Assembly: GCA_905210885.1 (NCBI GenBank)
Contig: CAJLYO010000117.1
Location: 1-5,827 of the forward strand
From: an uncultured Eubacteriales bacterium
GTDB taxonomy: Bacteria; Bacillota; Clostridia; Monoglobales; Firm-18
Direction: 5' to 3'
DNA length: 5,827 nucleotides
The position numbers were made by a program, and so were the translations under genes. Shown piece by piece: positions 1-5,819 of this stretch. Within the stretch, counting starts at the first letter, position 1, and the number at the start of each line of letters is the position of its first letter. Below the pieces are notes generated by a model. It had not been told where the DNA came from and ran no database searches. It was given only the letters and a program-made list of their open reading frames with translations.

Positions 1-255
1 CCTGCGGCTAAACCGGCACCGGCATCCTCTGGCGCAGCAGGCAGTGTTTCCGTTGACGCACCTATGCCCGGCAGTGTAATCAAGGTTAACGTTAAGGTCG
101 GCGACAAGGTTACAAACGGTCAGGCTCTCATAATACTTGAGGCTATGAAAATGGAAAACGAAATCGCTTCACCGGCTGACGGTGTTGTGGCTTCGATCAA
201 TGTTTCACAGGGCGACAGCGTTAACACAGGCGATGTTTTGATAACCCTTAACTGA
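1..255 (+). CDS. Biotin carboxyl carrier (biotinyl domain) of a sodium-pump decarboxylase, 5' truncated
   Basis: This is the C-terminal part of a biotin carrier protein that carries carboxyl groups between carboxyltransferase and membrane decarboxylase subunits. The frame is open from the first base, so the true start lies upstream of the window. The first ~20 visible residues form an Ala/Pro-rich flexible linker (PAAKPAPASSGAAG). A complete biotinyl/lipoyl fold of about 64 residues follows, opening with APMPGSV. The biotinylation motif EAMKMEN is intact, and its lysine is codon 148-150. The second half shows the usual mirrored pattern with SPADGVV and GDSVNTGDVL, and the protein ends right after the last strand. 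The beta subunit gene starts 37 bases downstream, which points to an MmdC/GcdC-like or OAD carrier in one operon. An acetyl-CoA carboxylase AccB is the main alternative and is unlikely given the neighbours. The ATG at 64 lies inside the fold and is not a start. Confidence 0.93.
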   Translation, partial: PAAKPAPASSGAAGSVSVDAPMPGSVIKVNVKVGDKVTNGQALIILEAMKMENEIASPADGVVASINVSQGDSVNTGDVLITLN

Positions 256-274
256 TTTAAACAATATAAAAATT

Positions 275-286
275 AGGAAAGGGTGA
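275..286 (+). promoter_or_regulatory. Ribosome binding site for the GTG start of oadB
   Basis: The stretch AGGAAAGGGTGA resembles the extended anti-16S complement AAGGAGGTGA and ends 6 bases before GTG 293. An in-frame TGA at 284-286 lies only two codons upstream of that GTG. The next in-frame ATG is about 40 codons inside the protein, beyond conserved N-terminal sequence. Together these facts make GTG 293 the start. Confidence 0.75.
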
Positions 287-292
287 TATAAA

Positions 293-1534
293 GTGAATCT
301 GTTGATTAACGGATTTGTCGGTTTTTTTCAGAGTACTGCCGTGTACAGAATTTTCACACAGGGCAGCGGCTTGTTCTCTGTTGCCTCAATTGATTTAGGC
401 ACAATTATAATGATCGGTATAGCATGCATTCTGATTTACCTTGCGGTTGTAAAGGGCTTTGAGCCGCTTTTGCTTCTGCCTATGGCGTTTGGTATGCTGC
501 TTGCCAATATTCCCGGTGCAAATATTATGCACAATGAGTTTTTCGTAGGTAACGGCGAGGAACACTTTGTTATAGATTACGGAAAAGTCCTGCGCGAGGG
601 CGGCTTGTTTGATATGCTTTATCTCGGCGTTAAGCTTGGTGTGTATCCGTCCCTTATATTCCTCGGAATCGGCGCTATGACGGACTTCAGCCCTCTTATT
701 TCAAACCCGAAGAGCCTTATGCTCGGTGCTGCGGCACAGCTCGGTGTTTTCGTGGCGTTTCTGGGCGCAATGGCTTCCGGATATTTTTCGCTCGGTCAGG
801 GAATGTCAATCGGTATCATCGGCGGCGCCGACGGTCCGACGGCTATTTTGGTTACAAAGCAGCTTGCGGCTTCGCTTTTGCCGGCGATTGCAATTGCCGC
901 TTACTCATACATGGCGCTTATTCCTATTATCCAGCCGCCTATTATGAAGCTTCTTACAACAAAGAAGCAGCGTGCCATAAAGATGGAACAGTTAAAGCCG
1001 GTAAGCAAGACGGAAAGAATACTTTTCCCCATTGTTGTTTCGGTTATAGTTGCACTTATCGTTCCGGACGCGGTTCCCTTGGTTGGTATGCTTATGCTGG
1101 GTAACCTGTTTAAGGAGTGCGGAGTTGCGGACAGACTTTCAAAAACCGCGCAGAATGAGCTTATAAACATTGTTACAATATTCCTTGCGGTTTCTGTCGG
1201 CGCGACAGCTTCTGCGGATACTTTCTTAAGCATTCAGACTCTGCTTATTGTGGCTCTCGGTCTTATCGCATTCAGTATCAGTACTGCCGGCGGTTTGCTG
1301 GGCGGTCAGGTTATGTGCTTTTTAACAAAGGGTAAGGTTAACCCTCTTATCGGTTCGGCAGGCGTTTCCGCCGTTCCTATGGCAGCACGTGTTTCTCAGG
1401 ATGTGGGACGTAAGGAAAATCCGTCAAACTACCTGCTTATGCACGCAATGGGCCCGAATGTTGCAGGCGTTATCGGTTCTGCCGTTGCAGCCGGAACATT
1501 TTTGACATTCGCAAGAATTTTAGGTATTTTATAA
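293..1534 (+). CDS. oadB: Sodium-ion-translocating decarboxylase beta subunit (OadB/MmdB/GcdB family)
   Basis: This integral membrane subunit decarboxylates carboxybiotin on the carrier and couples the reaction to Na+ export. The 413-residue protein is very hydrophobic, with roughly nine or more membrane segments (for example near 37-55, 58-75, 143-165, 190-212, 243-262, 313-340 and 385-408). Functional residues described for Klebsiella OadB are all present at a constant offset of 23: D180 (D203) in GGADGPTAI, Y206 (Y229), and N350, G354, S359 and R366 (N373, G377, S382, R389) in the block NPLIGSAGVSAVPMAARVSQ. The family signature GAMTDFSPLISNP is at 127-139. The gene follows the biotin carrier, and its TAA stop shares bases with the ribosome site of the next gene, so translation is probably coupled. 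The beta family alone does not tell oxaloacetate, methylmalonyl-CoA and glutaconyl-CoA decarboxylases apart. The symbol follows the alpha subunit downstream. Confidence 0.95.
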   Translation: MNLLINGFVGFFQSTAVYRIFTQGSGLFSVASIDLGTIIMIGIACILIYLAVVKGFEPLLLLPMAFGMLLANIPGANIMHNEFFVGNGEEHFVIDYGKVLREGGLFDMLYLGVKLGVYPSLIFLGIGAMTDFSPLISNPKSLMLGAAAQLGVFVAFLGAMASGYFSLGQGMSIGIIGGADGPTAILVTKQLAASLLPAIAIAAYSYMALIPIIQPPIMKLLTTKKQRAIKMEQLKPVSKTERILFPIVVSVIVALIVPDAVPLVGMLMLGNLFKECGVADRLSKTAQNELINIVTIFLAVSVGATASADTFLSIQTLLIVALGLIAFSISTAGGLLGGQVMCFLTKGKVNPLIGSAGVSAVPMAARVSQDVGRKENPSNYLLMHAMGPNVAGVIGSAVAAGTFLTFARILGIL

Positions 1535-1540
1535 AGGAGG
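1534..1540 (+). promoter_or_regulatory. Strong ribosome binding site that decides the oadA start
   Basis: AAGGAGG is a perfect Shine-Dalgarno site whose first A is the last base of the oadB stop codon. Consecutive GTG (1545) and ATG (1548) codons follow in the same frame. The spacing is 4 bases to GTG and 7 to ATG, so ATG 1548 is the preferred start. The overlap with the stop suggests translational coupling. Confidence 0.85.
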
Positions 1541-1547
1541 AATTGTG

Positions 1548-2945
1548 ATGGCTAAGGTTAAAATTACCGAAACCGTTTTAAGAGACGCACATCAGTCCCT
1601 TATAGCTACAAGAATGACAACTGCCGAAATGCTTCCCATTGTTGAGAAGCTTGACGATATAGGTTATTCTGCCCTGGAGGCATGGGGCGGCGCAACGTTT
1701 GACGCGTGTCTCAGATTTTTAAATGAGGATCCCTGGGAGCGTTTGAGAAAAATCAAAGACAAGGCTAAAAAAACACCTTTGCAGATGCTTTTCCGCGGTC
1801 AGAATATTTTGGGCTACCGTCATTATGCGGATGACGTTGTAGAGTATTTCGTTCAGAAATGCGTTGCAAACGGTATCGACATCATTAGAATTTTCGACGC
1901 ATTAAACGATGTAAGAAACTTGAAAACAGCAATAAAGGCAACAAAGAAGGAAAAAGGACATGTTCAGGCTGCCTTTTCGTATACTATAAGCCCCGTACAC
2001 AACAACGAATATTTCGTAAAGCTTTCAAAAGAGCTTGAAAGCATGGGTGCGGATTCAATTTGTATTAAGGATATGGCAGGTCTTTTGACTCCTTATACCG
2101 CGTATGATTTGGTTAAAGACCTTAAAAAGGCTGTTAAAATCCCGATTGAGCTGCACACTCACTATACAAGCGGTGTTGCTTCCATGACATATCTTAAGGC
2201 TATCGAAGCCGGCGTTGATATTGTGGACTGTGCAATTTCTCCCTTTGCAATGGGTACGTCACAGCCTCCTACGGAGCCGCTTGTTGCAACTCTTGCAGGT
2301 ACTGAGTACGATACCGGTCTTTCTCTTGATAAGCTTTCCGAAATTGCGGACTACTTTAAGCCGATAAGAGAAAAGTACATGGCAAACGGTTTGCTTAACC
2401 CCAAGGTTTTGGGCGTTGATATTAACACATTAAAATATCAGGTGCCCGGCGGTATGCTCTCAAACCTTGTTTCACAGCTTAAACAGCAAAACGCCGAGGA
2501 TAAGTTAGACGAGGTGTTAAAGGAAGTTCCGCGTGTAAGAAAAGATTTCGGTTATCCTCCGCTTGTTACACCCTCAAGCCAAATTGTGGGTACTCAGGCA
2601 GTGCTTAACGTTCTTATGGGCGAGCGTTATAAAATGGTTTCAAAGGAATCAAAAGGTATTGTCCGCGGTGAATACGGAAAAACCCCCGTTCCCATTGACC
2701 CCGAGTTCAGAAAGAAAATTATCGGAGACGAAAAGCCTATTGACTGCCGTCCCGCAGATTTGTTAAAGCCTGAGCTTGCAAAGCTTAAAAAGGAAGCCGC
2801 ACCGTACGTTGAACAGGACGAGGACGTTTTGTCATACGCGCTGTTTGACCAGGTTGCAGTGAAATTCTTCGAGGCAAGAAAAGCCGGAAAGTACAAAATT
2901 GAAACATCGCTGGCTGACACAAATTCTAAAGTACATCCCTGCTGA
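1548..2945 (+). CDS. oadA: Oxaloacetate decarboxylase alpha / carboxyltransferase (5S-type) subunit without biotin domain
   Basis: This cytoplasmic DRE-TIM-type carboxyltransferase moves a carboxyl group between oxaloacetate/pyruvate and biotin. The 465-residue protein has the TIM-barrel signature TVLRDAHQSLIATRM at the N-terminus. The expected metal ligands are D13, H203 and H205 (in ELHTHYTSG), plus K174 (in CIKDMAGLL), the lysine that is carbamylated in the family. All four sit 4 residues before the OadA positions D17, K178, H207 and H209. The post-barrel PYC/OADA domain is present (NTLKYQVPGGMLSNL at 293-307, PPLVTPSSQIVGTQAV at 337-352, FDQVAVKFFEAR near the end). Classic OadA proteins run to about 590 residues with an Ala/Pro linker and biotinyl domain; this one stops before both and must use a separate carrier, most simply the one at 1-255. 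It is the last gene before a terminator. A transcarboxylase 5S or pyruvate carboxylase B role is the main alternative; no biotin carboxylase is visible in the window. Confidence 0.93.
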   Translation: MAKVKITETVLRDAHQSLIATRMTTAEMLPIVEKLDDIGYSALEAWGGATFDACLRFLNEDPWERLRKIKDKAKKTPLQMLFRGQNILGYRHYADDVVEYFVQKCVANGIDIIRIFDALNDVRNLKTAIKATKKEKGHVQAAFSYTISPVHNNEYFVKLSKELESMGADSICIKDMAGLLTPYTAYDLVKDLKKAVKIPIELHTHYTSGVASMTYLKAIEAGVDIVDCAISPFAMGTSQPPTEPLVATLAGTEYDTGLSLDKLSEIADYFKPIREKYMANGLLNPKVLGVDINTLKYQVPGGMLSNLVSQLKQQNAEDKLDEVLKEVPRVRKDFGYPPLVTPSSQIVGTQAVLNVLMGERYKMVSKESKGIVRGEYGKTPVPIDPEFRKKIIGDEKPIDCRPADLLKPELAKLKKEAAPYVEQDEDVLSYALFDQVAVKFFEARKAGKYKIETSLADTNSKVHPC

Positions 2946-2951
2946 TTTTTT

Positions 2952-2980
2952 GGCGAGAGCTTGCTCTCGCCATCATTTTT
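2952..2980 (+). terminator. Intrinsic terminator after oadA
   Basis: GGCGAGAGC at 2952-2960 pairs perfectly with GCTCTCGCC at 2963-2971. This gives a 9-bp stem with a 2-base loop, or more realistically 8 bp with a CTTG tetraloop. A T run follows at 2976-2980 after a four-base ATCA gap. The gap makes the U tract imperfect, so some readthrough into the regulator is possible. The hairpin begins 6 bases after the oadA stop. Confidence 0.8.
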
Positions 2981-2998
2981 CGAAAGGAAAGATGTTTT

Positions 2999-3874
2999 AT
3001 GACAAATGATATTTTTGATAAAATCAGTCATCAGTACCCAAAATTCAGCAAAGGTCAGAAAAAAATTGCCGATTACATTACGGATAACTATGATAAGGCT
3101 GCATTTATGACTGCTGCAGTTTTAAGCGAGAAGGTGGGGGTAAGCTGTTCCACTGTTGTTCGTTTTGCGGTTGAGCTTGGCTATGACGGATACCCCATGC
3201 TCCAGGAGTCGCTGCAGAGAATGGTTCGCACGAAGCTTACTTCCGTTCAGCGAATGGAGGTCACTTCCGCGAGAATGGGGGATTCTGACATTCTTTCCAC
3301 CATTCTTAACTATGATATCACAAAAATACGCCAAACTCTCGAGAATATTGATAAAGACGCTTTTAACAGCGCAATTACAACTATCCTGAATGCGAAAAAG
3401 ATATATATTTTAGGTGTAAGAAGTGCGTCGGCGCTCGCCCAGTTTTTATATTTTTATCTTAATCTTATATTTGATAACATTGTAATTGTAAATGCCACAA
3501 GCGTTGGTGAAATGTTTGAACAGCTTTTAAGAATAGGCGAAAATGATGTTTTAATTGCCATAAGCTTTCCGCGGTATTCTTCCCGTACGGTTAAGGCTGT
3601 TAAGTATGCAAGCAATAATAAAGCGTCAGTTGTTGCCATAACAGACAGCGAAAATTCGCCCCTGAACGAATTTTCGACTCATACCCTTATTGCAAGGAGC
3701 GATATCGCGTCATTTGTCGATTCTCTTGTCGCACCGCTAAGCGTTATAAACGCTTTGGTTGCAGGACTCGGCATGCGTAAAAAGGACGAGGTTTCAAAGA
3801 CCTTTGAAAAACTTGAAAAAATCTGGGACGAATATGACGTCTACAAAAATGCGGAGAACCTTAATGAAAAATAA
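2999..3874 (+). CDS. RpiR-family transcriptional regulator (HTH plus SIS domain)
   Basis: This is a DNA-binding regulator of the RpiR/MurR type, a family that usually senses phosphorylated sugars through a C-terminal SIS domain. The 291 residues have the expected layout: an N-terminal HTH domain (about 1-77), with the core helices around 38-60 in TAAVLSEKVGVSCSTVVRFA, a linker, then a SIS domain about 132-255. The SIS domain shows KKIYILGVRSASALA and NDVLIAISFPRYSSRTVKAV, where the serines match the phosphosugar-binding regions. The start is supported by AAAGGA at 2983-2988, 10 bases upstream; the ATG at 2992 is in another frame. Only 53 bases separate it from oadA, and they hold a terminator but no clear promoter. 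It overlaps the next gene by 11 bases. Its effector and targets cannot be read from the sequence; control of the adjacent decarboxylase operon is a guess from position. Confidence 0.93.
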   Translation: MTNDIFDKISHQYPKFSKGQKKIADYITDNYDKAAFMTAAVLSEKVGVSCSTVVRFAVELGYDGYPMLQESLQRMVRTKLTSVQRMEVTSARMGDSDILSTILNYDITKIRQTLENIDKDAFNSAITTILNAKKIYILGVRSASALAQFLYFYLNLIFDNIVIVNATSVGEMFEQLLRIGENDVLIAISFPRYSSRTVKAVKYASNNKASVVAITDSENSPLNEFSTHTLIARSDIASFVDSLVAPLSVINALVAGLGMRKKDEVSKTFEKLEKIWDEYDVYKNAENLNEK

Positions 3875-5102
3875 TGTTATTGTAATTGGTTCGGGACCTG
3901 CCGGTCTGGTTGCCGCGGCTGCGGCAGGGGAAAACGGCGCAAGTGTAACCGTTGTGGAAAAAAACAAGGTGCTTGCGAAAAAACTTCGCATAACGGGCAA
4001 AGGGCGGTGCAACATTACAAATTCCGCAGATATTTCGGAATTTATTTCCGCCGTGCGTACCAATCCGCGCTTTTTATACAGTGCCTTTTATTCCTTTACA
4101 AACGAGGACGTTATAAAGCTTATCAACAGTCTCGGCGTTCCTACGAAAACGGAAAGAGGAGGACGTGTTTTCCCTCAGTCCGATATGGCGCGCGATGTGG
4201 CTGAGGCGCTTGTCAGAAACGCAAAAAAACACGGCGCCCGTTTTGTAACCGGAAAGGTTACCGGGATAGATACGGCAGACGGAAAAGTGCGCGGCGTTAC
4301 GCTTTCCGACGGAAAAAAGCTTGAGGCTGACAGCGTGATTTTGTGCACCGGCGGAAGGTCATATCCGCTGACCGGTTCAAACGGCGAGGGATATTTGATT
4401 GCCAAACGCTTGGGGCATACGGTTATAACGCCGAAACCCTCACTTGTTCCGCTGACTGTTGCCGAAAAATACGTTTCGGAACTCGAGGGTCTTTCACTGC
4501 GAAATATAGAAATCAAGGTTTACGGAAACGGTAAAAAGCCTGTCTACACCGACTTCGGCGAAATGGTATTTACTAAAAACGGTGTTTCCGGTCCGGTGAT
4601 TTTAAGCGCAAGCGCTAACCTTAAAAATATTGAACAGAGCGGATACAAACTTGTTATTGACCTGAAACCGGCATTGGAGGAAGCGCAGCTTGACAGACGT
4701 GTTTTAAGGGATTTTGAGGAGAATATAAACAAAAACTTTGCAAATTCTCTTGACAAGCTGCTTCCGAAAAAACTGATACCGGTTATAATAGCTTTGTCCG
4801 GAATATCGGGCGAAACAAAGATTAATGCCGTCAGCAAAACTCGGCGGCTGGGGTTTGTACATTTACTTAAAAACCTTACTTTTGCCATAACCGGAACCGG
4901 AAGTATCGATGAGGCTATAATAACCTCCGGCGGTATTTCCGTAAAAGAAATCAATTCGTCCACAATGGAGTCAAAGCTGATTGGCGGTCTGTTTTTTGCA
5001 GGCGAAATCATAGATGTTGACGCATATACCGGCGGATACAATTTGCAAATTGCATACAGTACCGGCTATCTTGCCGGAAAAAGCACGAAAAAAGATGCCT
5101 GA
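3864..5102 (+). CDS. NAD(P)/FAD-dependent oxidoreductase, HI0933/BaiN/YhiN family
   Basis: This is a predicted cytoplasmic flavoprotein of 412 residues, the usual family length. The N-terminal Rossmann motif GSGPAG (9-14) with E32 at the end of the second strand indicates FAD binding. Family signatures follow: KKLRITGKGRCNITN (39-53), ERGGRVFP (97-104), CTGGRSYP (161-168), GEMVFTKNGVSGP (232-244), GGISVKEIN (356-364), and the C-terminal FAGEIIDVDAYTGGYNLQIA (378-397), which closes the FAD site. ATG 3864 is chosen because it begins just before the first beta strand and has GGAG at 3853-3856, 7 bases upstream. The frame stays open to 3759, but that would only add regulator-overlapping sequence unlike the family. 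It overlaps the RpiR stop by 11 bases, implying coupled translation. BaiN was linked to bile acid 7-dehydroxylation in Clostridium scindens, but most relatives have no proven substrate, and nothing here supports bile acid metabolism. Confidence 0.93.
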   Translation: MKNNVIVIGSGPAGLVAAAAAGENGASVTVVEKNKVLAKKLRITGKGRCNITNSADISEFISAVRTNPRFLYSAFYSFTNEDVIKLINSLGVPTKTERGGRVFPQSDMARDVAEALVRNAKKHGARFVTGKVTGIDTADGKVRGVTLSDGKKLEADSVILCTGGRSYPLTGSNGEGYLIAKRLGHTVITPKPSLVPLTVAEKYVSELEGLSLRNIEIKVYGNGKKPVYTDFGEMVFTKNGVSGPVILSASANLKNIEQSGYKLVIDLKPALEEAQLDRRVLRDFEENINKNFANSLDKLLPKKLIPVIIALSGISGETKINAVSKTRRLGFVHLLKNLTFAITGTGSIDEAIITSGGISVKEINSSTMESKLIGGLFFAGEIIDVDAYTGGYNLQIAYSTGYLAGKSTKKDA

Positions 5103-5117
5103 CACGGCATCTTTTTT
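5088..5117. terminator. Bidirectional intrinsic terminator between convergent genes
   Basis: AAAAAAGATGCC (5088-5099) pairs perfectly with GGCATCTTTTTT (5106-5117) around the loop TGACAC. Six central base pairs (GATGCC/GGCATC) form the core, flanked by A and T runs that supply a U tract in either direction. The left arm encodes the last residues of the oxidoreductase, and its TGA stop (5100-5102) lies in the loop. The HD gene on the other strand stops at 5122, only 4 bases beyond the right arm, so the site serves both transcripts. Confidence 0.88.
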
Positions 5118-5121
5118 ATTA

Positions 5122-5679
5122 TTATATTGCGTTGTATTTGTCTTCGCAGCTTCGCATGGCGAGTATTGTTTTTTCGATAAGTTCGTCTAATGTGACTTCC
5201 ATCATTTCCGCACCGCGTTCTATAACTTCACGTGAGCAGCCGGCTGCAAAGCCTTTTGATTTGTATTTCTTTTTTACGGATTTTGTTTCCATGTCCGAAA
5301 CGCTTTTTGACGGACGCATAAGCGCTGCGGCTCCGATAAGTCCGGTAAGCTCGTCTACGGCATATAAAACTTTTTCCATTTCATGTTCCGGTTTAACATC
5401 GACGGTGAGCATGTATCCGTGGCTTTCAACGGCGTGTATTACGGAGTCGTCGATACCTTCGTCTTCCATAATTTCTCTTGCCTTTATGCAGTGCTCATCG
5501 GGATACTGTTCAAAATCCAAATCGTGCAGCAAGCCTACAATACCCCAGAAATCAGGGTCATAGCCCATGCTTTCGGCAAAATACCTCATTACACCCTCTA
5601 CGGTCACGGCGTGTTTTAAGTGAAACTCGTCTTTATTATACTTAGTGAGTAAATCCCATGCTTGTTCTCTTGTAATCAT
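5122..5679 (-). CDS. HD-domain protein, predicted metal-dependent phosphohydrolase
   Basis: This 185-residue cytoplasmic protein belongs to the HD superfamily. Candidate metal ligands follow the HD order: H23 (FHLKHAVTVEGVM), the H52-D53 dyad in GLLHDLDFEQYPDEH, H82 and H87 in VIHAVESHGY, and D109 in YAVDELTGLIGA. The C-terminal part contains a basic SVKKKYKSKGFAAGCSR stretch and ends in an acidic helix; no signal peptide, membrane segment or second domain is seen. It resembles small stand-alone HDIG-type hydrolases common in Firmicutes, whose substrate (nucleotide or phosphoester) is usually unknown. The start MITREQAW at 5679 is set by GGAGGGA at 5691-5685 and by a perfect promoter just upstream. 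An in-frame ATG at 5727 lies in the -35 element and cannot be on that transcript. The gene converges with the oxidoreductase and diverges from the gene starting at 5820. Confidence 0.88.
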   Translation of the reverse strand: MITREQAWDLLTKYNKDEFHLKHAVTVEGVMRYFAESMGYDPDFWGIVGLLHDLDFEQYPDEHCIKAREIMEDEGIDDSVIHAVESHGYMLTVDVKPEHEMEKVLYAVDELTGLIGAAALMRPSKSVSDMETKSVKKKYKSKGFAAGCSREVIERGAEMMEVTLDELIEKTILAMRSCEDKYNAI

Positions 5680-5684
5680 TTTAA

Positions 5685-5691
5685 TCCCTCC
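5685..5691 (-). promoter_or_regulatory. Ribosome binding site of the HD-domain gene
   Basis: On the - strand GGAGGGA (plus-strand TCCCTCC) lies 5 bases before ATG 5679. It begins about where the promoter upstream predicts transcription to start, so the mRNA leader would be only about 13 bases and consist almost entirely of this site. Confidence 0.82.
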
Positions 5692-5698
5692 GATTTGA

Positions 5699-5727
5699 AT
5701 TATAGAGCTTTTATGAAAAAATGTCAA
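5699..5727 (-). promoter_or_regulatory. Consensus SigA-type promoter for the HD-domain gene
   Basis: Read on the - strand, TTGACA (5727-5722) and TATAAT (5704-5699) are both perfect consensus hexamers separated by exactly 17 bases. The predicted transcription start is near 5692-5693. A T/A-rich tract at 5728-5745 lies upstream of the -35 and could act as an UP-like element shared with the divergent promoter. Confidence 0.9.
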
Positions 5728-5745
5728 ATATTTTTTATTTTTCTA

Positions 5746-5774
5746 TTGACATATTGAAAATGCCGTGATATAAT
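5746..5774 (+). promoter_or_regulatory. Consensus SigA-type promoter with extended -10 for the gene at 5820
   Basis: TTGACA (5746-5751) and TATAAT (5769-5774) are perfect hexamers with a 17-base spacer. TGA directly before the -10 provides the TGn extended -10 motif. The predicted start of transcription is near 5781, leaving a leader of roughly 39 bases. Its -35 is 18 bases from the -35 of the leftward promoter, so the two promoters stand back to back. Confidence 0.9.
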
Positions 5775-5776
5775 AA

Positions 5777-5795
5777 ACCTATAAAACAGATAGGT
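5777..5795. promoter_or_regulatory. Palindrome over the + strand transcription start, possible operator
   Basis: ACCTAT (5777-5782) and ATAGGT (5790-5795) are perfect inverted repeats separated by the 7 bases AAAACAG. The 19-bp element sits directly downstream of the -10 hexamer and covers the predicted start site, where a repressor would block initiation. The stem is too short and AT-rich for a terminator. No regulator can be named, and a chance match is possible for a 6-base arm in AT-rich DNA. Confidence 0.4.
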
Positions 5796-5819
5796 AATAA
5801 GTAATTTGAGGTGAGCGAA

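Noticed and set aside
64..255. Complete 63-residue biotin protein starting at ATG 64
   Set aside because: The Met belongs to the APMPG motif of the biotinyl fold, there is no ribosome site before it, and the frame continues upstream through an Ala/Pro linker to the window edge. It is a truncated longer protein.
1545..1547. GTG 1545 as the oadA start
   Set aside because: It is only 4 bases from the AAGGAGG site, while the adjacent ATG at 1548 has the better 7-base spacing and a standard N-terminus.
2898..2930. Possible regulator promoter with TTGAAA inside the end of oadA
   Set aside because: No acceptable -10 hexamer is found at a 16-18 base distance, so it is not listed as a feature.
2627..3031. 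Antisense open frame across the oadA end and terminator
   Set aside because: It is antisense to a well-supported gene, shows no recognisable motif, and runs through the terminator hairpin. The same applies to the antisense frames at 901-1233, 4175-4516 and 4544-5041, and to the + strand frame 5132-5563 opposite the HD gene.
3759..3863. N-terminal extension of the flavoprotein from ATG 3759
   Set aside because: The extra 35 residues are basic, unlike the family, and are simply an alternative frame of the regulator's 3' end. The family N-terminus begins at MKNNVIVIGSGPAG with its own ribosome site.
5680..5727. N-terminal extension of the HD protein from ATG 5727
   Set aside because: This region contains the -35, -10 and ribosome binding site of the gene, so it is promoter DNA.
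5790..5808. Short direct repeat of TAAT in the leader before 5820
   Set aside because: The repeat unit is four bases in AT-rich sequence and is expected by chance.
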